The position numbers were made by a program, and so were the translations under genes. A stretch of 64,000 nucleotides of DNA from positions 72,207 to 136,206 of the forward strand of contig VWZL01000193.1 of NCBI GenBank assembly GCA_013396915.1, written 5' to 3'. Under the pieces are notes generated by a model that worked only from the letters and a program-made list of their open reading frames with translations, was not told the DNA's origin and ran no database searches. Positions 25,600 through 38,275 of the stretch are shown here, one piece after another. Source of the stretch: Stercorarius parasiticus (lineage: Eukaryota > Chordata > Aves > Charadriiformes > Stercorariidae). Each line of letters begins with the position of its first letter. The stretch's first letter is position 1.

Positions 25600-28094
25600 A
25601 GTTATGAAAAAGTTATTATGTCAATACTCATTCAGTCCCATCTCGCATCATGAAAAACCTGCATGTACACAAGGTAAGAAGAGGTGGGAACAGTAAGAAG
25701 GCATGATGGGAAAAACAGGAGTATTATTAGTAGACGCAGGTGAGTGAATCTGTTTAGGAAAAGCAAGGCTAGAGCAATTTTTTAATCAGAGGTTTTTACC
25801 CCATTAATCTATATCTTCAGGTTTGAAAAAGAGGAAAGTGTTCAGCTGCAATATCTCCATGCATTTATTTCATAGCAGCTGGGGAAGGAGCTTTGAAGAC
25901 AAGATCAGTCATTAAATCAGATGAATAGAATAAAGAAAACAAAATCAAATTAAACTGATTAAGCAGGGCGGGGGGGGGCGGGGAATGACACACGACCAAA
26001 ACACCGAGTCCAATAGTTGATTAAATGTTAAAGCTTTGTCCACCCCATATCGAAAGGGCACACACTTGAGCAGCAAGAACCAGGAAACAAGCTGCTCCCA
26101 GTTCTCATAGTGCAAATCCAAGGAAATTTCATTACAGTCTATAGAGTCATTACAGAAAAGATCAGAATTTGTCTGTCTGGTTCTATTAGCCACATTAACT
26201 TAATTTCATTAGACACAAAAAATATTAATAACATATCTCCAGAGAGAAACAGGAACAGAAACATCCTCAGAAAAGAAGCACTTGTGAAAAAATATTTTTA
26301 AAATCAAAACAAATGACAAGTTTTTTATTAAAATAAATATGAGTAGTTCTTTCTTCTAGTGCCAATTTGTGATAGTAAACACGCACAAACAAGCACAAGT
26401 TAGTTTCCCACCATGTTTCAGAGGCTAAAGCAAAAGACATAGTAAAATATTAGGGAAATAAATATGGAATACTGACACCAGTATTTCCTTTTGTTCAAAA
26501 TCACAATCCTGAAGACGACAAATTTTTATCAAATCAGCTTCAGTCAGAATTTGCAAAAAATAACAAGAGCAAGGTGTTGTGGTATTTTGACAAGCTACAT
26601 GGTCTTTTGGACTGAATATAGGAAAACAGACCTGTAGATCTGACGATGCTTCTGCTCTTGGCTTGCCTCAGACTTGCCTGTTAGTGTATCGCTTTACTGG
26701 AACTATTTCATTGTTTCACAATGTTCTCTAATGAAGAAGAAACTGCTGAATGAGAAAAAGGCATGACAAGGGTGAAATTCTCTGACCTGTGGTCTGCAGA
26801 AGGTCATGTTGGCCGATCATAATCTATTAAATCAGTAACTGTAATAAACATTCTTTAGGTGTTTCAAGGATCAGTGGCAATGTGATTTCCAAAAATTTAC
26901 AGCGGTACCTTGTGTGCTGAGAAATGATCGCAACTCCTCATAATATTGAACTTGTCTTGAGGTGACTGAAATGGGTCAGTAAGTTAAACACTACGTGCAC
27001 AGAAGGTCTGAAAAAAATCGGAATAATTGTTTCAGCTCTTAAAGACAGCACTAGTAGCCTTTACTGTATGGAGGGTCAGGGAGGGAGAGAAGTATCTTCT
27101 TGTTTTGTTTAATCCTTTTAAAAGTGTTTTCTAAGTGTAAAATCAGTGGCATATTCACCAGAACCACCAATGGTACTGCAATAGTCCCATATTTGATTCC
27201 TTCCACTTTCCTTTGCTGCTGCTAGTGGTAGTGTTCAGGGAAAGAAAACCAAGCCTAAAACAGATTTCCTGTCAAAACTGCTTCCCTATCAGTTCAACTG
27301 CTTCAGTTAAGAATATGATTTATTTTTAAACATTATGGACAGACCATTTGAACCTCTGGTGTAGGTAGAATCATACCATTATATGCATGATAATACCAGT
27401 ATAACTTGTTCATTTCTCTTTCTGCACTGGAATCAACTATCCTGATATAATCACTTTATATCATTATAGCTGGGTTTGAAAAGGGGAAGATGGGATGTGA
27501 CCTGCAATTTTACTACTTTAAATGAACCTGCATATTTAAAGCAATACAAACTCTGTGTTTAAACAGGGCTTCAGGCCTTGGAGAATTATGAATATGAGTC
27601 ATTTACTGTGTCTTTTGCGCAAATCGTTCCAAGAACAAATCCCAGTCCTTGCCCAAACCCCTAATTAATGAAAACTAGCTAACCCTGATTATCATGTAGG
27701 GCACAGCAAGTGTGTTGAAGGGATTCTACTCGGATTTTAGCTCATGCGATTGAGCACCTATAACCTTGTTTTCCCCTTGCCGAGCTCCAGCAAAGGTGTT
27801 TCATCATAATGCGAATTATTCCCAGGTTAATTTTCACAAGATTTTGCTCTGTCCCCTTTCAATCCATATGATCACAGTTAATTTTAACAATGAGGAAAAA
27901 AAAGACTTTGGTTTACTGTGAGTACGTTTTATTATCTCCTTACTGAAGTGACTGAAAATATTGTGCTCTGCCCTTACAAAAATCAAGTGCTGTTCTGCAG
28001 AGAACAAGTGGGGAGATGTTACACTGAGGAGGCAGATGCTTTAAGTTTTGCACGTGACAGAATGTAATTAAAATGAAATAAAAATAATAACAAC
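25600..28094. other. Unassigned stretch
   Basis: It holds a G-rich tract (25966-25983) and no recognisable element. Donor-like GTGAGT and GTAAGA signals occur near 25674 and 25740, but without matching acceptors. 27.55-27.9 kb has the look of conserved non-coding DNA (TAATTAAT, ATTATCATG, ATGCGAATTA words), which only a comparison could confirm. Confidence 0.45.
25966..25983 (+). repeat. G-rich tract
   Basis: GGGCG followed by a run of G and then CGGGG. It could fold as a G-quadruplex; this is inference from base content only. Confidence 0.8.
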
Positions 28095-28165
28095 ACAGCA
28101 TTTGAATAATAATACGTATCCCAAAGCACTCCACAAGTAGGTCAATATCATTATAAGCATTTGAT
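28095..28165 (+). repeat. MIR/L2-like remnant
   Basis: The text AATAATAATACGTATCCCAA is followed by AGCACTCCACAAGTAGGTCA and ATATCATTAT. This resembles the MIR-type core 'caaagcacttcacaaat..aat-tcattat'. It is short and very diverged. The family assignment is tentative. Confidence 0.35.
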
Positions 28166-29372
28166 TGTTGCTTACTTTAACGGGAATCGTTTAAGAATGA
28201 AAAACAGTTTAGCACAGTCTCCTTCTCTTTGCGGCAGTTCCACAAAAGTGACTGTTTCTATAGAGCTCCCTGGCACTGAACACCCAGACACGCTAAGCCT
28301 GGCCGATACTGAATTTCATCTCCAGCTGCGCAGAAATATCAGTGTTATTTTCATTGTTATTTTTTTTAATAATGTAAAGATTGGAAATCAGAATAAAATG
28401 TAGGTTGGTTACCAGCATTCAGCTTATTTTCATCATTAAGTCACTTCAAGACCTGGATGTGGTATTGGATGCGGTATTCAAGTCTCCTTGAAGCTGCAAG
28501 GTGTGGGGGTGGGATGGGTGGGGGTGTGTATGTACGCTCTGCAAGACTGAACCAGTAATGAACATAACATAAGAAATCATATAGGGAAAAGTTTTTCATA
28601 TCAACATCAGTATTCCTACCCTACCAAGAGCTTTCATTAGATGATATTTAGCTCAGATAATTACCTTTCTAGCTGACATTATCCATAGGAAATCACAATT
28701 TCACTATGCCAAAAAGAAGCTAAATGGCTAAGTCTATTTCACTCCATACCCTTCAACCGATTTTTCAACTGATAATTTAAGGCAGAATATTCTCTCCATA
28801 CAAGTGTGAATTTCTGTGTGGACGGAATCCTTCCTTTGTTTTCACTTGATTCTCCTGGAAATAGATAAAATTATATCCTTGAAGAAGCTGTTTATCAGCA
28901 AATCTTTTGCTTTTATGCATTCCCTGGGTCTCAAATTCATTAAATTCACAGGCATCACCTCTCCTGTTAGAGTTATACACTATGAAGTACTGGTTTCACT
29001 CACATGTCTCCAAAGAGAAAGGCCCCGAGCTGGGACCGACGCTCCCTGCTCTGCTGGAGGACCAGAAGAACGCTTTGGGGATGCAGGTGCCCCACTCTGA
29101 CGTGAAGATACCGCGATGTATTGCCCCAGTCCGTGGGCATCAGGGACCCTCTCTGCTGCCAGCTGCCCTTACCCAGGCTTTGGGCTTCACTGCCTCCGCT
29201 TTGTCTGCATCCCTGCTTTATTCTCAGTTCCGCTATGGCTGTCCTCCCCTCCAGCCTTTCATCTCCAAGGTTCTCGAGTACAGAATATAACTCCTAGGCT
29301 TTCTGAGAATATAAATGGAAACACGCTTTGCCTTTAGGAAGACTTGGCATTAGCATGATGTGTGGCTGCTCT
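28166..29372. other. Unassigned stretch with a GC-richer patch
   Basis: 29.0-29.29 kb is GC-richer and carries three overlapping plus-strand open frames of 73-127 codons. None has recognisable domains, and the overlap in several frames points to low stop-codon density rather than coding. Confidence 0.45.
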
Positions 29373-29475
29373 GTCACGTGTAAGCTCTTTGGGGCAGGAA
29401 CCAAAACTGTTGCATTGCAGTTACCCAACGTGGAACCGTTATCCACTTCAGAACTTTAAAGTGTTATTAAAAAGT
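29373..29475 (+). repeat. L2/MIR-like 3' tail remnant
   Basis: GTGTAAGCTCTTTGGGGCAG followed by GAACC matches the characteristic amniote tail 'gtaagctctttggggcaggga' of L2/MIR-type and related CR1-clade elements. The downstream 70 bases fit only loosely. This is the plus-strand counterpart of the remnant at 9675-9775. Confidence 0.6.
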
Positions 29476-31185
29476 AAGAACATATTTATGACATTGTTTA
29501 TGCTTGTGTGCTCTTGTGACTAAGCTTAGAGCACTTTGCCATTGGATTTGTAAACAATTTTTTGTTTCCAGCTCTGGCATTTGCTATCCCAAAGGGCTTA
29601 TCCCAAAAACTTCATGTCTGCCTCTCTCTTCTTCTCCGGTTGCCAATAAGCTACTTGGGGCTAGGACAGGTTTTAATTTGACTAGTGAAGAATATTAAGC
29701 TTTATACAGGTTTGAGCAGAAGATCTCCAAGGGAAACACTGGTCTGGTATGTAATGAACACATGTGGGTTAGTTTGGTGGGTGTCTGATGTGCTTGTTAC
29801 TAAAGCAGTGTTCACATTCACAGCAACTGGAATAATGCAGGGTTAAGAGCTTGACGTGTAAACTTCTCTCAGTTTGTCCTTTTCCCTTCACATCATCAGT
29901 TGCCTACCTCAATTTTAAAAGCATCCTGTTCAACAGACTGAGTACAGTATAAACCATGAAACCTGACTCATATCTACTTTTAGCAATATAAAAATGCATA
30001 AGGAATTTTTGAAACCATAAAAGCAATAAAGATGTGTCCCAACAAACCTAAAATTGGATAACCACATATATTCCATTAAAGGACAGTATAACAGGTACTT
30101 ACCAAATAAAAAACAGTATGCCAGGTGCTTTCCATTGCAAATTCTATTCTTTTTCTCTACACAGCTCCTGAATATTTCTCAAGTCTTTTCTGTCAGTTCA
30201 CACAGCTGAAAGTATTATACAAAATCGTGCATTATTTAGTCTGCCTTTTTCATCATAGAATCATGGTGCTCCTCTTTCTGAATTCCTCCCACTTCTTGTT
30301 TATTGGATCAAGCATAAAGGCGGTTGAATTCCTTGTGCATTTTCTGCTGTGTCCCTAACTAATCTTGAGGCTTTTTCATATTTACGGTTCATTCCACTTG
30401 GCCTGTGACACCAACCTCACCCCTTACTATATTTTGAAAAATAAACTTTGTGATTTTTCTGATGTTTCCCCTCATGTTTGAGATTTGTATCTTAAACTTC
30501 ATTTCTTGGTTTACTTTGTTCTACTACCCTAAAAAATCAAACAAACTTGGGCAACTGACAGCTTCCTGGTATGTTGAAACCACTGCCTAATATGATATTG
30601 TTTTTTTTTATTTTTTCCCTCCATGCGGTTGTATTGTCTCTGATACTACGCTTACCTTGTGAGTTTACCAGGACAGGAATCTTCATTAACTTCATAACTG
30701 TACAGCAACTAGTACTACAAGGTGCTGATCCAAGTCTGATACTTTTCAGGTCTGTAATGACAACATCAGTAACAAAACCAACAAAACCATTGTAACTGTA
30801 CGTTGCTCAAATAAATTTTTTCGTATGAGATGTCCAAATTTTTTGCTGTATTATACACAGGGTCCTGACCGAAAGTGTATCTTTTCTCTGTACACTGTGA
30901 TGTACAGTGTACATCCCTCTCCCTTTCCTCCCCTTTTCAAATGATGAGTTACTTCTCTCCATCATCTCTACTCCTGACCAGGTTTTTTTATGTTCTACTG
31001 GTACTGGTCACACTTGCATCCAGCCACTTCTCTGACAAACAGGCAACTTTATGCCTTCCTCCTAGCTGTCCCTTTCCTACTCTTTATTTTCTAGGTTTAA
31101 AGACTATTCTCTTCTTTGTAACTTCCCTCTTTGAAAACAGGCTTGTACCATGTTGGTCTGAATGGAATTAACCAAAACATCCACA
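29476..31185. other. Unassigned stretch
   Basis: No element or gene is recognised. A minus-strand donor-like site (ACAAG followed by GTAAGC) lies at about 30655, with a weak upstream acceptor. A perfect hairpin occurs at 30889-30913. Confidence 0.45.
30889..30913. repeat. Perfect 10-bp inverted repeat with 5-nt loop
   Basis: TGTACACTGT, loop GATGT, then ACAGTGTACA. The stem is fully complementary. By base count such a structure is expected about once in half of windows this size, so significance is modest. Confidence 0.9.
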
Positions 31186-31210
31186 GGGAAGGGAAGGGAA
31201 GGGAAGGGAA
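31186..31210. repeat. (GGGAA)5 microsatellite
   Basis: Five perfect tandem GGGAA units, directly visible. Confidence 0.95.
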
Positions 31211-32537
31211 TCCCTATTAGTATTTATGTCTCGTTTATCTTAATAACACACCTCTTGGTCTTTATACAAAATCTGATTTAACTTTGATGTTGTCTTCGCT
31301 GTGAGAAGGGGCTTGTACCAGATGGCATCCACAGGCCCTTTCCAGTTTATATTTTCCTGTAATTCTACAATTGAGCTAAAAAACAGGAAGAGGTGGGTCT
31401 TGCTTTTGTATGAAATTCTGAGAAGGCTGAAGATCATTGTTTTAGCCTCCAGGAGCAGGTTTTACCTTTAACACACTTAAGAATAGTTTCCATGCCTAAG
31501 CCAGTCATTCTTTTAGTCACTGGAGAGAAGGAAGCGTTTCCAGAATGACTTTTGTCACTTGTATTAGATGCCTAACATGAGCTGAAATGGGCACCTGTTT
31601 CTCTCCAGTGGCAATATGAGAACTCCATGCAACTTTCTGATACTTGAGCTGAGAAAGATGAACCTCAGCATATTGGAATTACCTATTTTCCAGAAACATA
31701 CACCCCTTGGTGAGTTATATTTTCCTGATGATAACCTTTTACCTTCAAGCTGACTGATTCTTCACCCAAAATTTGAAAGGAACAAATCAGACATTTGAGT
31801 TGAGACGTAACAGAGACATTATACCAAGACATAAAACCTAGTATCAAAAATGACAGCCCATATTCTTTTGTGATAACTTTTTCACTGACAAAACTGAAGG
31901 GAAAAAAAAAAGGGGAAAAAAAAAAAAGCTTGTTAGTAGCAAGCCCAAAAACCTCTCTAAGGAAATGGAAATGTTATTTGAATGTTACAAGTCAACGCTG
32001 CATTGTTGACAGAGCCTTCCCTGCCAAGCATTCACTTGCATTTATTATGTTTTTACAAATGCTGAACAAACCATCCAAGATCATATTGGGACTTAGAGCA
32101 CAGGGTTATCATTAATAGCAGAGAATTAACAATGTGATAAAACATTGCAAAACTGCTGAAACCAACTCATGACCTGAGTGTGCTCTGGATTCAATAAAAA
32201 CATTAAATTCTTCACGTGGTCAGGCTCTTAAATAGTCACATGCCATTAATAACAACAAGAAACCGTGGCTGAAGAAATTGTCTAATAAAGAGGTTTCTTT
32301 GGCTGTAAGATGTAGGAAAAACATCACTGAAGCCTTCTATATACACTGGCAGAGCACAGGAGAGCTCTGACTCAGGTAATAGCTGTCTGTTCTATATTTG
32401 GAATATTAAATATTACAAAGTTTGGCCCACCAACTACTTTCTTGCCCCAGAAATTTTCATATCAAAAATGCACTCAGGATCTTTGTATTTTAAACTACTG
32501 TAATTTCATTTTTTTCTCTTCTCAGGCAGCACTTGGG
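31211..32537. other. Unassigned stretch
   Basis: Contains an A/G-rich low-complexity run at 31900-31927. Nothing else is recognised until the CR1 fragment. A strong pyrimidine tract plus CAG at about 32505-32525 abuts the CR1 and is not treated as an exon border. Confidence 0.5.
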
Positions 32538-32702
32538 AATCAGAGAATCACAGAATAGTTGAGATTGGAAGGGACCTCTGGAAGTTGTCTAGCAGGATCA
32601 GCGAAGGCAGGTTGCTTAGGATGATGTCCAGTCTCATTTTGAATAACTCCAAGAGTGGAGGCATCACAACATTTCTGGGCAGCCTGTTCTTGTGTTCAAA
32701 AA
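32538..32702 (-). mobile_element. CR1 LINE 3'-end fragment
   Basis: Read on the minus strand, the piece ends in the CR1 tail AACTATTCTGTGATTCTCTG, preceded by CCAGAGGTCCCTTCCAATCT, both close to the CR1 3' consensus. Further upstream it passes into LFKMRLD-like codons of the ORF2 C-terminus (LEVFK-RLD in the family). It is about 165 bp, more diverged than the copy at 3755, and 5'-truncated. Confidence 0.88.
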
Positions 32703-34689
32703 AGACTACAAACAAATAAAAAGATGAAATTATTACCTCTGCTTCAAAAAGAAATACATACGCCACAACTAGAGTTTCAGTCTGTATTATGAAGTGCAAG
32801 AGGCAGCTAACATGTCCTCCCTGAACCTGAAATTCACTTTGCAACTCATTTACCCACACTAATCAGTCAATAGATTGCAGAAACGATGTGTTGATTTTCC
32901 CTCTTTTTAATTTAGTCATTCCTGTTAGCTTCCAAAATTAATTAAATAAAGCACAGCTCTGAGAGCTGACATACTAATGAAAAATTGCAGGTGCTTTCTC
33001 TCAAAAATCATGTGAGGAGCTCAGTTTCTGGGCCCTCCATGGTCTGGGAAAGTGACTCTGCAACTTTTGTTCCCAGAAGGGTCCCATCTTGCTTGGGAAA
33101 TATCTAAGTGTTGCCTGGAAAGCTAGAAAACACCAGTGGAAGAGAATGAAGAAGCCCTCGCCATAGCTTGGAAGTTGCACCAGGCCCAGACAGGCACCTG
33201 GCAGGTCAACGAGACATTGAGCCAGCAGATACCTACTTCTACACTGTGGAGCAGCATCACCTGCAAACACCTTCCTTGGGGCAACCCTGCAAGACAGAAG
33301 TCTGTGCCTCTTCTCCAATGCCACCATGAAATCTGTGGGTCCCTAAGCTTTTTCGCAATCAGATAAAAACACAGAGATTCACAAGGTTTGTGGATTATGT
33401 CCTGTTTTGGTTTGTTTTTTTTCCAGCTGAAGCTATTTAAATGAATTCATGTCAAATGACCATTCAGGGAAGCCATTTCCAGCTGAAGTTTCAAAGAATT
33501 TGTTTTTTGCTAAAAAAACCCCAAAACAAATGAACCCAAAAAAAACGAAACAACCAAACCCCACCAAGAAATGCCTGGCTTTAATCAAAGATCTTAGTGA
33601 TAAGCAGAGCTCATTAAGATTATTTTAATCTTTGCTATTTTTTTCCAAAGACTTTGTTGAAACTCTCAAAATTTTGAAAATAAAAAAGTAGGTTTATTCA
33701 GAATACTGAAAAATTGAATTAACTTAAAAATTGTCTGCATTAGCAATAATGTTTGGTCTCCACGTAATATTCATATTATCTCAAAACTTACTGAGTTTGT
33801 TTTTTCAGTTTGGTTTTGGTTTTGTCAGAATCTACAGATCTATCTGTGATGCATGTAATTTAATAATAGTCAGTAAAGACGTACTAGAGCTGGAATTTAA
33901 GGACTGGCATGTGAATGTTAAACTGTCAAGTTGCTGAGTTTTTCTCCTTAAATGACGACAACGTAAAGAGGAGGAAAGTGAATTTGGCTTGTACAACTCT
34001 TAGTGGTCTTTATATGTATGTTTAAAGGTAAACATCTTTCTTCCTGAAGTGAATCCTTTAAAAATAAAAGTAATGGGTCATTTAACAGACTGAAAAATAG
34101 GTGAGCTAGTATGAAAGAAATAAAGATCTATCAAGAGCAGTAATATTGCATATTTAAAATAGCATGAAGCACCATGTAATACACATAGCATTCTTCACCC
34201 CACTCTCCAATCAGTTTTTTAAAGGTGTTTGATGCACAAATGCTAGTTGTACAAGCTGGCTTCCGTGCAAGTTGCCTTCGGTAATAATCTTGCTTTGTGA
34301 CAAGGTGTGCCTGGGAAGGAAAACACAAATTTCGGCATTTCAGAAGTTCCCATTCACAGCATTAACCCTGGAGGCTGCTAACTCCCTTAAGCCCTTCACA
34401 CACCTTCCACAACGGAGCACCAATTATTGGCCAAATTCTGTTCTCTTCCTCGACCATCAAAGCAACAAAAAGGGTATGTTTTAGCCCCACAAACTCAATG
34501 GCAAACTTCACACTGTTTTCAGTAAAATCAGAATTTTACTGAAATTTAGCCCTTTTTTCTTTTGTTCAAATAAAAGTTCTGTTTGTGGTTCTGAAAGCGT
34601 GACTATGTTTCACAGAATTGTGATGCAGGTAAATACTGTTTAGGTCTCACTCTTTAGGTTTCTCAGAGCTTGTGAAAACCGTCCTGGGT
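32703..34689. other. Unassigned stretch
   Basis: An open frame on the plus strand at 33136-33366 (76 codons, GTG start, no in-frame ATG near its beginning) lies in a GC-richer patch and is overlapped by a 108-codon frame on the minus strand. I see no domain in either. No repeat is recognised. Confidence 0.45.
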
Positions 34690-34745
34690 CATGAGTCCAC
34701 AGCAGAGCCAGAAACAGAGCTCTGAACAACTGACTTCCAGATTCG
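34690..34745 (+). repeat. MIR-like core remnant
   Basis: CACAGCAGAGCCAGAAACAG followed by AGCTCTGAACAACTGACTTC fits the MIR-type stretch 'cacagcagagccaggaatagaacccaggtctcctgactcc'. Both ends are lost. Confidence 0.45.
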
Positions 34746-35726
34746 CTCATTAAAAGGGAATATGAACTATTACATGTCAACACTATTGCCTTTGATTTAT
34801 TAAGGCCTAGCTGCTGACTCTTTTTTTTTTTTTTCTTTTTTCCCTACATGGATACTTTCGTAGCCAGTTTTACAGAACTTTTCCCTACCAGGTACCACAT
34901 TGTGGTAGGTTGGAATTGATGAGATTAGCAGTCGTCTCTGATTTAGGTTCCTTCTGAGAATCTACAGTAATTTTGGAGGTAAAAATAAAAGTGTACATCA
35001 CCACTGGAATTTAAAGGCATACGTGAATATACTTAGAAATTTGACCTGTTTGGAAAGACAGCTTCACAGAGTATGATTGAGTAGGTGTGCTTATGTGTTA
35101 GAGTGGGAAGCACAGTAAAGATATGAGAAAGGAAAATTGAGGCAAAACCTGGCAAGGCTAGAAGGTGACTGAATGAAACAGAGAAGGGAAGAGGAGAGAG
35201 AGTTTCTTCATGGGATGGTAGAAGGAACGTCCTGCGCTGCACCCCAGGCTCACATCCTCCCAGGGAGACAGGATCCTGCACTCTTTGTAAGCAGAAAATA
35301 CTAGGACCTGATTTTATCACCATTTTTTCTTCTTACTTGCAGCAGGGTAAAGGACTCTGGGTTTTGTCCAGGAACACAATGTGGCTCTGGAAGATTTAAA
35401 GCATATGGCTTTCCTCAGAATACAAAGTGAAGTTCCCACACACAAAATAAATGAAAAAGTCACATTTAACACCAGCCTTTTCAATAGGAGTGTTCAAAGC
35501 ATTCAAATATACTATTTTTACTATCAAGTTCCAGTGAAAAACTTACTGGAAGTCAATTAGGTTTTGTTTAGTTTTTCAAGATGTCATCACTGCTGTATTC
35601 AAAATACCTTTAAAAATATTCATTTTAACCACCAGACCATCTGATATATGCCCTAATAAAAAGGGCTTTACTAAACATGAAGCAAATCCTCATAAATCTA
35701 AACTGATGTTTATTTTGTTCCTACAG
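34746..35726. other. Unassigned stretch
   Basis: T-rich tract at about 34821-34838. A weak MIR-like hint (ATTGAGGCAAAACCTGG) occurs near 35135. No gene is supported. Confidence 0.45.
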
Positions 35727-35983
35727 CTGGGTTTCAAAATTGCATTTTTTCACATTTATCCGCTGGAGTCTTAGATTGTGCTGCACATCAGCAATAATTG
35801 CCACAGCTTTTGCTGTAGCTGGGGAAGACAAGAGGATTCTTTGTATGTCTCTTTTATTACATTGTCAATATATTAATACAAGTTATATGAACAAACCTAA
35901 GGAGACAAAGAGCTGTTTGTTATATTATTATCCAGGGGTGAAAGCACAAATCCTAGGGAAAAAAAATCCAGTAGGGACTGCAG
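35727..35983 (+). other. Candidate 257-bp exon, plus strand
   Basis: A good acceptor (TTTTGTTCCTACAG) and a good donor (CTGCAG followed by GTGAAC) bracket a segment open in one frame throughout. It begins WVSKLHFFTFIRWSLRLCC and ends near KKNPVGTAG. The peptide is unremarkable, with a hydrophobic stretch but no domain. A homopolymer A run inside it would be unusual in a conserved exon. Minus-strand candidates lie close by, so at least one set must be false. Confidence 0.15.
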
Positions 35984-36388
35984 GTGAACAAAAGGTCTGA
36001 GGAAGGCAGGCGTCGACACCTGATTATATGCAAACCCAGCAGCGTAGCCGTGCAAGGATTCCCTTCTCCTGTTTGCAGGCACGGATTGAATGAGAAGTGG
36101 TGAGATAACAAGGGAGCGTGTAAGCTTAATGATATACCTATTTTTTCTATCAGTTGCTAATCTGTAGCTCTGGTGATGATTACTATTTCATCTCCAGAGA
36201 GATGCTATTCAGAAGCATCAAAATGGCATACAATTGAATGCCTTGTGTTTCTTTAAGTATAGGGCCAGATTGTCAGGGCGGTCAGCCACAGAACAGAGAA
36301 AGTCCTCCCATTTTATTCAGATCTTTGCCCCTCCCTGGGTGATGCCAGCCAGCAAATGGCAGGAGGATGTAGGATCCAGCGTGCTCAC

Positions 36389-36469
36389 CTGATATGCCGT
36401 AAGAAGAGGGTCCGTCGGCAGGAGGAGCTGGGGTCTCAAACCTGGATTCGTCCACGCCAGAGTGTATGG
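36389..36469 (-). other. Candidate 81-bp symmetric exon, minus strand
   Basis: On the minus strand, CTTTCGTGTGCGCAG precedes the segment with a strong pyrimidine tract further upstream, and GTGAGC follows directly. Length is a multiple of three and the phase is 1 at both ends, as in skippable cassette exons. The only fully open frame reads IHSGVDESRFETPAPPADGP and then SSYGIS. The composition (Pro, Ser, acidic) resembles an extracellular linker. I do not recognise the protein. Confidence 0.3.
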
Positions 36470-37194
36470 CTGCGCACACGAAAGCAGTGAGCCAGGGAAT
36501 GTTGGAGATTCGATTCAGAAGAACAGAAAGAGAAGAGAAAAACTGCAAATGAGGCCTTGCCTTTATTTTCTGGTGTGCTCTTGCAATAAAGCAGTGCAGA
36601 GATGCCACGCACCCGTGTCAACCCACAGGAACGCGAGGGCACTTGCCATCCTCGCTAGCCACAAGCCACTCTGTTAGTGTCAGTAGCCCTGCTGGAATCA
36701 GCTCACTGTCTGCTGTGCACAGGAGCTGCTGCCGATATGAACTGTAGAACCCACTGACAGTCACAGCTTTATCAGCATGGCTGCAACGGTCTTAAACCCG
36801 CAACTTCAAGAACTAGTCGCAGAGTATCCTTCTCTCCAGCCACCGATGTCCTACAGGAGCATGATGCTTTTTCTGCCATCACTACCCTATGGCTGGTCCT
36901 GGACCTAGATAGTTTAAATCCAGCTTGCAAATGTTTCCGTGGGCAGCCATCACATGTCTGGAATGTAGTACAAACAGCCCAGTGGCCCCTCCAGTTGTCA
37001 CATCAGGCTCTCCAGGTGCAGAAGCTCAGATCTCTGACTCTAGCGCCAGTTACTGGAATTGCCAAAACTTCCAGAGAGAAAGTTCCCTAAAGATTTAAAC
37101 ATCTGCTTTGAAGAAAATCTGGAATCATTTCATTCTGGTGTGCAACAACTTACATATATGATTCAATAATATCTGCAAGTTTTAAATCCTTTTA

Positions 37195-37461
37195 TCCAAG
37201 CAAAAGAGAGACATGAACCCAATTCTGTACATCTTCGGTGGGTTCCTGATGTGAGCCATGGATTATTCCTGCTGATAAATAAAGGTTTGTGCTAAAGACA
37301 CTTTGGAAATCCAGTCTGGTATCAGATTCTTTGTGAAAGTTCTCATAACTCGGGCGCGTTAACACTTCTTCTCTAGATGGCACTTCTTTGGGCAGGAACT
37401 CTCTCTCCCCCCAGTTCTGAAGAGCAACTCCCACGTCTCCTATACAAGTGCCCCTTCTCAT
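37195..37461 (-). other. Minus-strand open frame, 89 codons, ATG start
   Basis: It runs from an ATG to a stop and includes a protein-like middle, FLPKEVPSREEVLTRPSYEN. An acceptor-like TTGCTCTTCAG lies inside it, so it could be part of an exon. No domain is recognised and the length is within chance. It lies between two other minus-strand exon candidates, but the phases of the three do not join. Confidence 0.15.
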
Positions 37462-37494
37462 AAGATGCCTTAAATTCTTTCCAGTACCTATTCA

Positions 37495-37540
37495 TTGTGT
37501 GGCCCAGGGCACACAGTTACTGGCAGAGTCAATCCAAAAG
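37495..37540 (+). repeat. MIR-like core remnant
   Basis: TGTGGCCCAGGGCACACAGT followed by TACTGGCAGAG matches the MIR-type core 'cttgcccaaggtcacacagctagtaagtggcagag'. It is only about 45 bases and diverged. Confidence 0.45.
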
Positions 37541-38275
37541 GTTTGCACCTACGCAAGGACATTTTGCACAGTCGCTGCACACGTAGGCAGTGCGTGCTGA
37601 CACACTTCCACGGTGAGGCTGAAACGGGATATATCATCATAGCATACAGAAAATATATTAATTCTTTGCATTAATACAAAGAAAAGTCATCAAGAGGTAC
37701 AGAAATCACCACTAATCATCCTAGGCTGAAGCTTGGTAAAGTGCATGAAGACCTCATGCCTCCCTCTGAGAGTGGACATTCCCTGGGGGTGCAGTGGTCT
37801 GTGTCACTCCTGCTGAGAGAACCAGAAGTCCCTTAAAGCTCAGTGGTGAATTAATCGTGCTTTAGTCACCTGCCAGTATAAAATCAAACAGTGTGACTTC
37901 TGCGTGAATTGCACATGAAGCATAGATGCTATTTGTATGTCAATAACTGTGTGGCCTTTTGCCTTTCTTATTTATTCCCCGTGCTTTGTCCGGATGCAAG
38001 CAGGTAAAGTGACCCACATTCTCCTCTCTGACACACCGCACAGGGCATTGCCCAAGCACAAAGTGTGCAATCAATTTTTCCCCCCCTGCTGCATATAAAC
38101 ACATAGACAACCTTAATCGCACCGCCTGGCGAAGGAGCAGCCTCCCCTCCTCCTGGACCGTCTGGCAGATGGCACAACAGCAGCGCAGCTTCACAGCTCC
38201 AGGACCGGAGTAACAGATGTTGGATTACCGCACGCTTTCTAGAGCTTTAATCTTCGAAGAAATTCTGGATCTTAC

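Noticed and set aside
25411..25653. Open frame across the N gap
   Set aside because: Its middle is translated from N and G homopolymer and has no meaning.
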